Positions 5,985 to 10,198 of a stretch of 10,198 nucleotides of DNA are shown here, piece after piece. Both the position numbers and the translations under genes were made by a program. The notes below the pieces were generated by a model. The model was given only the letters and a program-made list of their open reading frames with translations, made no database searches and was not told where the DNA came from. The stretch is taken from the NCBI GenBank assembly GCA_019120475.1, contig DWVA01000082.1, positions 1-10,198 on the forward strand, read 5' to 3'. Each line of letters starts with the position of its first letter. Position 1 is the first letter of the stretch. Source of the stretch: Candidatus Blautia intestinipullorum. Its GTDB lineage: Bacteria; Bacillota; Clostridia; Lachnospirales; Lachnospiraceae.

Positions 5985-7970
5985 ATGAAAGGTAAAGTAA
6001 TTTTGGCAATGTGCGCATTAAGTGCGTTTGTGCTTCTGGGAAGCCGTAATCTTGTGTGTGCTCAGGATAATATGGCCGCAGAGGAAGGCGTCAGTCCGGA
6101 TGAAGCATCAGAGAATGAAACGGATCAGAGCAGTGTTCTTGAGGACGGGGTATATACTGCCGAGTTTGACACTGACAGTAATATGTTTCATGTAAATGAA
6201 GCGTGCGGCGGAAAAGGTACGCTTACCGTGAAGGACGGAAAAATGACAATCCATGTAAGTCTTGTTTCCAAATCTATCCTGAACCTGTTTGCAGGAACAG
6301 CAGAGGATGCTCAGAAGGACGGAGCGGTCATCCTTGAACCGACTACGGACAGCGTAACCTACAGCGACGGATACACGGATGAAGTCTATGGCTTTGATAT
6401 TCCGGTACCGGCCATTGACGAAGAATTTGATGTCGCTTTGATCGGAAAAAAAGGAAAATGGTACGATCATAAAGTTACTGTTTCCAATCCGGTTCCGGCG
6501 GAGGATAGTGAGGCGGAAAGCGCAGAAGGAGCGACTGCGGAAGAGTTGAAACTGGAAGATGGAACCTACACGGCAGAAGTAACTCTTGAGGGAGGAACAG
6601 GAAAAGCTGCAGTGAAAAGTCCGGCGGAAATTATTGTAAAAGACGGCAAGGCGACCGCTATTCTTGAGTGGGACAGTCCAAATTATGATTATATGATCGT
6701 GGATGGAGAAAAATACACGATGATGAATAAAGAAGGCAATTCCACTTTTGAGATCCCGGTTACGGAATTTGACAGCAAAATCGAAGTCACGGCGGATACA
6801 GTTGCCATGAGCGCTCCGCATGAGATTGATTATACTTTACGATTTGATTCTTCAACGATCAGGGAAGAGAAAGAAACGCAAAAGACCGGAACAAAAGAAC
6901 AGACGGAACAAAAAGAAAAAACTCTGGCGGGTCTTACTTATGATCATAGTCTCGATCTGGAATATGCCACTCAGTTTTCTGTAGATTATTATGAGGGCGG
7001 ATATGCACTGATATCTATCGCAGACGATGGAGAGTTTCTTCTTGTGCCGGAGGGAAAAAAAGTTCCGGAAGGACTGGATGAAGAAATTACAGTTATCAAA
7101 AAACCTGTGGAAAATATATACCTTGTGGCCACGTCGGCTATGGATTTTTTCTGTGCGCTGGATGGGTTGGATCATATCAGTCTGTCAGGGACAGATGCGG
7201 ACGGATGGTATATAGATGAGGCCAGGGAAGCCCTGGAAAACGGTTCTATCGTTTATGCAGGAAAGTACAGTGCGCCGGATTATGAGCAGATTGTATCCAG
7301 AAACTGCGGGCTTGCCATAGAGTCCACGATGATCTATCATACTCCCGAAGTGCAGGATAAACTGGAACAGTTTGGAATCCCGGTATTAGTGGAACATTCA
7401 AGTTATGAAGAACACCCCCTTGGCAGAACCGAATGGCTGAAGCTTTATGCGGTTCTTTTAGGAAAAGAAGAGGAAGCGGAACAGCTTTTTAAAGAGCAGG
7501 CAGACAAGCTGAAAAGTGTGGAAAACAGCGAAAACACAGGAAAAACGGTGGCTTTCTTCTATATTAACTCCGTAGGAGCTGCCAATGTCCGCAAATCCAG
7601 CGATTATATAGCGAAAATGATCGAGCTGGCCGGGGGAAAATATATTTTTGACGATCTGGGCGGAGAAGATAATGCTCTTTCGACTATGAATATGCAGATG
7701 GAGGAGTTCTATGCGGCCGCAAAGGACGCAGATTATATTATTTATAACAGCACGATCGACGGAGAATTGAGCACGATGGACCAATTGCTGTCCAAAAGTT
7801 CTCTTCTGGAGGACTTCAAAGCAGTCAAAGAGGGTAATGTCTGGTGTACAGAGCAGAATCTGTTCCAGGAACCTATGGGCCTGGGAACTATGATCGAAGA
7901 TATACATAGTATGCTCACATCAGAGAAAACATCACTGGATACGATGACGTATATGCATAAATTAAAATAA
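5985..7970 (+). CDS. Secreted ABC substrate-binding protein (BtuF/FhuD type) with two N-terminal beta-type domains
   Basis: The 661-residue protein is far longer than the usual 300-350 of this family. A signal peptide ends near LVCA-QD (about residue 29). Residues about 50-167 (DGVYTAEFDT to KWYDHKVTVSN) and about 188-290 (DGTYTAEVTL to HEIDYTLRFD) are two beta-rich domains sharing a DGxYTAE start and a VKDGK turn, resembling iron-transport-associated (NEAT-like) domains. The assignment is tentative. After a Lys/Glu/Thr linker, residues about 310-661 form the class III periplasmic-binding fold of cobalamin, heme and siderophore receptors, including HPLGRTEWLKLYAVLLGK and a C-terminal VKEGNVWC segment. 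No lipobox is seen: the cysteine is preceded by Val. AGAGGG (5971-5976) sits 8 bases from the ATG at 5985 but only 2 from the ATG at 5979, so 5985 is chosen. It should hand its ligand to the permease encoded next. Confidence 0.88.
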   Translation: MKGKVILAMCALSAFVLLGSRNLVCAQDNMAAEEGVSPDEASENETDQSSVLEDGVYTAEFDTDSNMFHVNEACGGKGTLTVKDGKMTIHVSLVSKSILNLFAGTAEDAQKDGAVILEPTTDSVTYSDGYTDEVYGFDIPVPAIDEEFDVALIGKKGKWYDHKVTVSNPVPAEDSEAESAEGATAEELKLEDGTYTAEVTLEGGTGKAAVKSPAEIIVKDGKATAILEWDSPNYDYMIVDGEKYTMMNKEGNSTFEIPVTEFDSKIEVTADTVAMSAPHEIDYTLRFDSSTIREEKETQKTGTKEQTEQKEKTLAGLTYDHSLDLEYATQFSVDYYEGGYALISIADDGEFLLVPEGKKVPEGLDEEITVIKKPVENIYLVATSAMDFFCALDGLDHISLSGTDADGWYIDEAREALENGSIVYAGKYSAPDYEQIVSRNCGLAIESTMIYHTPEVQDKLEQFGIPVLVEHSSYEEHPLGRTEWLKLYAVLLGKEEEAEQLFKEQADKLKSVENSENTGKTVAFFYINSVGAANVRKSSDYIAKMIELAGGKYIFDDLGGEDNALSTMNMQMEEFYAAAKDADYIIYNSTIDGELSTMDQLLSKSSLLEDFKAVKEGNVWCTEQNLFQEPMGLGTMIEDIHSMLTSEKTSLDTMTYMHKLK

Positions 7971-7994
7971 CGCCGGAAATGGAGGAAGAGGAAC

Positions 7995-9071
7995 ATGGGC
8001 AGAAAATCAGAACTTACGGAAACTCCTGTCCGGGACAGCGTACATGAAACGCCGCAGAAGAAAGTTTATATAAGGTATCTGACAGCTTTTGTTATTCTGC
8101 TGGCACTTCTGCTGCTTTTTATCATATGGAATATCAATTCAGGCAGCATCCACATTTCTGTAAAGGATATTATTGCCATTCTGTTTCGCGGAAAGGAGGA
8201 TGAGACTGCGTATAATATTGTCTGGGAGATACGCTTTCCCAGAATTCTTGCGGCTGTGATCCTGGGCGGAGCCCTGTCTGTATCAGGTTTCCTTCTTCAG
8301 ACATTTTTCAATAATCCGATTGCAGGTCCGTTTGTCCTGGGAATTTCTTCAGGGGCCAAACTGACAGTTTCTCTGGTGATGATCTATATGCTGGAAAAAT
8401 CAGCCGTTGCGTCATCAGGCACTCTTGTCATTGCCGCTTTCGGCGGTTCTATGATTTCTATGGGATTTGTTCTGATCATCGCCAGGAAAGTAAAAAATAT
8501 GTCTATGCTGGTGATCAGCGGAATTATGATCGGATATATCTGTTCGGCGGTAACAGATTTTGTAGTCACATTTGCGGACGATTCCAATATCGTGAATCTG
8601 CATAACTGGTCTATGGGGAGTTTTTCGGGGATAGACTGGGAAAATGTACAGCTTGCCGCAGCGGTTACAGGTGTCTGTATGATATTGACTTTCCTGATGT
8701 CAAAGCCTATCAGCGCTTATCAGTTAGGAGAAGCCTATGCGCAGAATATGGGTGTGAATATCAAAGCGTTCCGTATTGCTCTTATTCTTCTTTCCAGTAT
8801 ACTTTCCGCCTGTGTTACTGCTTTTGCGGGACCGATTTCCTTTGTGGGGATTGCAGTGCCTCATTTGGTAAAAAGTCTGTTAAAAACGGCAAAGCCTATT
8901 CTTGTAATTCCGGGATGCTTCCTTGGGGGTGCTGTGTTCTGTCTTTTCTGTGATCTGATCGCCAGAACGGTTTTTGCGCCTACGGAACTGAGTATCAGTT
9001 CTGTAACGGCAGTGTTCGGCGCGCCGGTAGTCATTTACATTATGATACGAAGAAAGAGGTCAATGCAATGA
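7995..9071 (+). CDS. FecCD/BtuC-family ABC transporter permease
   Basis: The 358-residue membrane protein forms the translocation channel of a type II ABC importer for cobalamin, heme or siderophore-like ligands. The family marks are clear: GGALSVSGF from about residue 90, FNNPIAGPFVLGISSG from residue 105, GPISFVGIAVPHLVK from residue 279, and the closing ELSISSVTAVFGAPVVIYI helix with a basic tail. A polar N-terminal segment of about 28 residues precedes the first helix, slightly longer than usual. About ten membrane segments are expected for the family. GGAGG (7981-7985) lies nine bases before the ATG, and the gene begins 24 bases after the binding-protein stop. Its stop overlaps the next start in an ATGA, so it is translationally coupled with the ATPase. 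The substrate cannot be read from the sequence; the B12 riboswitch favours a corrinoid. Confidence 0.93.
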   Translation: MGRKSELTETPVRDSVHETPQKKVYIRYLTAFVILLALLLLFIIWNINSGSIHISVKDIIAILFRGKEDETAYNIVWEIRFPRILAAVILGGALSVSGFLLQTFFNNPIAGPFVLGISSGAKLTVSLVMIYMLEKSAVASSGTLVIAAFGGSMISMGFVLIIARKVKNMSMLVISGIMIGYICSAVTDFVVTFADDSNIVNLHNWSMGSFSGIDWENVQLAAAVTGVCMILTFLMSKPISAYQLGEAYAQNMGVNIKAFRIALILLSSILSACVTAFAGPISFVGIAVPHLVKSLLKTAKPILVIPGCFLGGAVFCLFCDLIARTVFAPTELSISSVTAVFGAPVVIYIMIRRKRSMQ

Positions 9072-10198
9072 GTAAATATGTTATTTGTACGGAGCAAATG
9101 ACAGTGGGATATGACGGGAAACCGCTGATAAACAATATTGGGATCAAAATGAAGCCAGGTGAGATTTTCACGCTGATTGGTCCCAACGGAGCGGGAAAGT
9201 CTACGATCTTGAAAAGCATGACAAGACAACTTAGGCTGATAGGAGGAACGGTGTATCTGGATCAGAAAACCATGAGCCGGATGTCAGGGAATGAAGTAGC
9301 AAAAAAACTTGCCGTTGTTATGACCGAAAGAATCCGTCCCGAACTAATGACCTGTGAAGATATTGTAGCGACAGGCAGATATCCATATACGGGAACGCTC
9401 GGCATATTGACAAAAAAAGACTGGGAAAAGGTGTATGATGCTATGGAGCTGGTACATACACTGGAACTGAAGAACAGGGATTTTTCTGCGGTCAGCGACG
9501 GCCAGAGACAGAGGATTCTTCTTGCAAGGGCAATCTGTCAGGAACCGGAAGTGATCGTTCTGGATGAACCTACTTCATTTCTGGATATCCGGCATAAGCT
9601 GGAACTGCTGTCTGTTTTGAAAAATATGGTCCGGAAAAAACATACTGCAGTGCTGATGTCTCTTCATGAACTGGATCTGGCCCAGAAGATTTCTGATTAT
9701 GTAATCTGTGTTCATGGCGATAAAATTGAAAAATGCGGACCGCCGGAAGAGATTTTTACTGCGGAATATATTCGTAAATTATATGGAATCACTGCCGGAA
9801 GCTACAATGAATTATTTGGCTGCCTGGAAATGGAACGTCCCACAGGAATTCCCAGAGTATTTGTTATAGGCGGAAACGGAAAAGGAATCCCCGTATACAG
9901 AAAACTGCAGAGGGCGGGAATTCCTTTTGCTGCAGGTGTTATCCATCAGAACGATACAGATTATGAAGTGGCAAAGGCCTTAGCTGTCAGTGTGGTTTCA
10001 GAAAAACCGTTCTCTCCTGTAAGCGCTGAAAGTTATGAAAAGGCAAAACAACTGATGTCCTGCTGTGAAAAGGTGATCTGCTGTATTGATGTTTTCGGAC
10101 CGGGCAATTTTAAAAATCATGATCTGCTTGCGGAAGCGGAAAAACTTGGCATAATAGTTGAAAAAAATCAAAATACTGTCACAGAAGATTTGGAGGCA
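9068..10198 (+). CDS. FecE/BtuD-type ABC ATPase with extra C-terminal domain (partial, open at window end)
   Basis: At least 377 residues; no stop occurs before the window edge. Residues 1 to about 240 are the ATPase that powers the FecCD permease: Walker A GPNGAGKST (38-46), signature VSDGQRQR (142-149, a variant of LSGGQ), Walker B VIVLDEP (162-168) and switch His200 in SLHELD. The Q-loop region reads VVMTERIRPELMT, with no clear glutamine. Typical importer ATPases end near residue 260. Here a further segment starts at about 255, with a beta-strand and glycine-rich turn (VFVIGGNGKG, 264-273) followed by alternating helices and strands and a cluster of cysteines (SCCEKVICC), suggestive of a Rossmann-like accessory domain whose function I do not know. 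The start ATG overlaps the permease stop (ATGA), with AAAGAGG eight bases upstream. Confidence 0.92.
   Translation, partial: MSKYVICTEQMTVGYDGKPLINNIGIKMKPGEIFTLIGPNGAGKSTILKSMTRQLRLIGGTVYLDQKTMSRMSGNEVAKKLAVVMTERIRPELMTCEDIVATGRYPYTGTLGILTKKDWEKVYDAMELVHTLELKNRDFSAVSDGQRQRILLARAICQEPEVIVLDEPTSFLDIRHKLELLSVLKNMVRKKHTAVLMSLHELDLAQKISDYVICVHGDKIEKCGPPEEIFTAEYIRKLYGITAGSYNELFGCLEMERPTGIPRVFVIGGNGKGIPVYRKLQRAGIPFAAGVIHQNDTDYEVAKALAVSVVSEKPFSPVSAESYEKAKQLMSCCEKVICCIDVFGPGNFKNHDLLAEAEKLGIIVEKNQNTVTEDLEA

Noticed and set aside
6108..6821. Long open frame (237 codons) on the - strand opposite the binding-protein gene
   Set aside because: It is a shadow of the N-terminal domains, with no plausible family pattern and no independent promoter.
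1..10198. CRISPR arrays, transposases, phage genes, toxin-antitoxin pairs or tRNAs
   Set aside because: No regularly spaced repeats, mobile-element gene motifs or tRNA-like cloverleaf sequences were seen on either strand.

Overview
The window looks like a chromosomal segment of a gut-type clostridial Firmicute, most likely Lachnospiraceae. I base this on the strong AGGAGG-type ribosome sites, the mid-GC composition, the protein families present and a class-I-looking cobalamin riboswitch ending in an intrinsic terminator. All supported genes lie on the + strand, and I see no tRNA, rRNA, insertion sequence or CRISPR array. Family assignments come from recognising motifs by eye, without database searches.

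Left part (1-2267). A CPBP-family intramembrane protease gene (89-1117) is followed by an imperfect 16-bp hairpin, a possible 42-residue membrane peptide (1210-1338) and an alpha/beta hydrolase gene (1363-2101). The hydrolase keeps its whole catalytic triad but is broken by a one-base frameshift about six codons after its start. A good sigma-A promoter then leads through a structured leader into the next gene.

Middle (2268-3992). One open frame encodes a MATE efflux transporter joined by a charged linker to a complete acylphosphatase. An internal AGGAG-ATG sits exactly at the domain junction, so the acylphosphatase may also be made as a free 92-residue protein.

Right part (4130-10198, running off the window). 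A textbook promoter drives a cobalamin riboswitch with its own terminator, followed by four genes: a secreted CbiK-type cobaltochelatase; a secreted substrate-binding protein with two extra N-terminal beta-type domains; a BtuC/FecCD-type permease; and a BtuD/FecE-type ATPase with an extra C-terminal domain, cut by the window edge. The last three are spaced or overlapped like one transport operon. A strong hairpin separates cbiK from the binding-protein gene.

The most interesting reading is that this is a B12-repressed system working outside the membrane. An exported chelatase-fold protein would bind or handle a tetrapyrrole or cobalt in the cell-wall space and work with a multidomain binding protein and a BtuCD-like importer. 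The parts are visible in the sequence. The substrate (corrinoid, other tetrapyrrole, heme or metal chelate) and the cooperation between chelatase and importer are inference.
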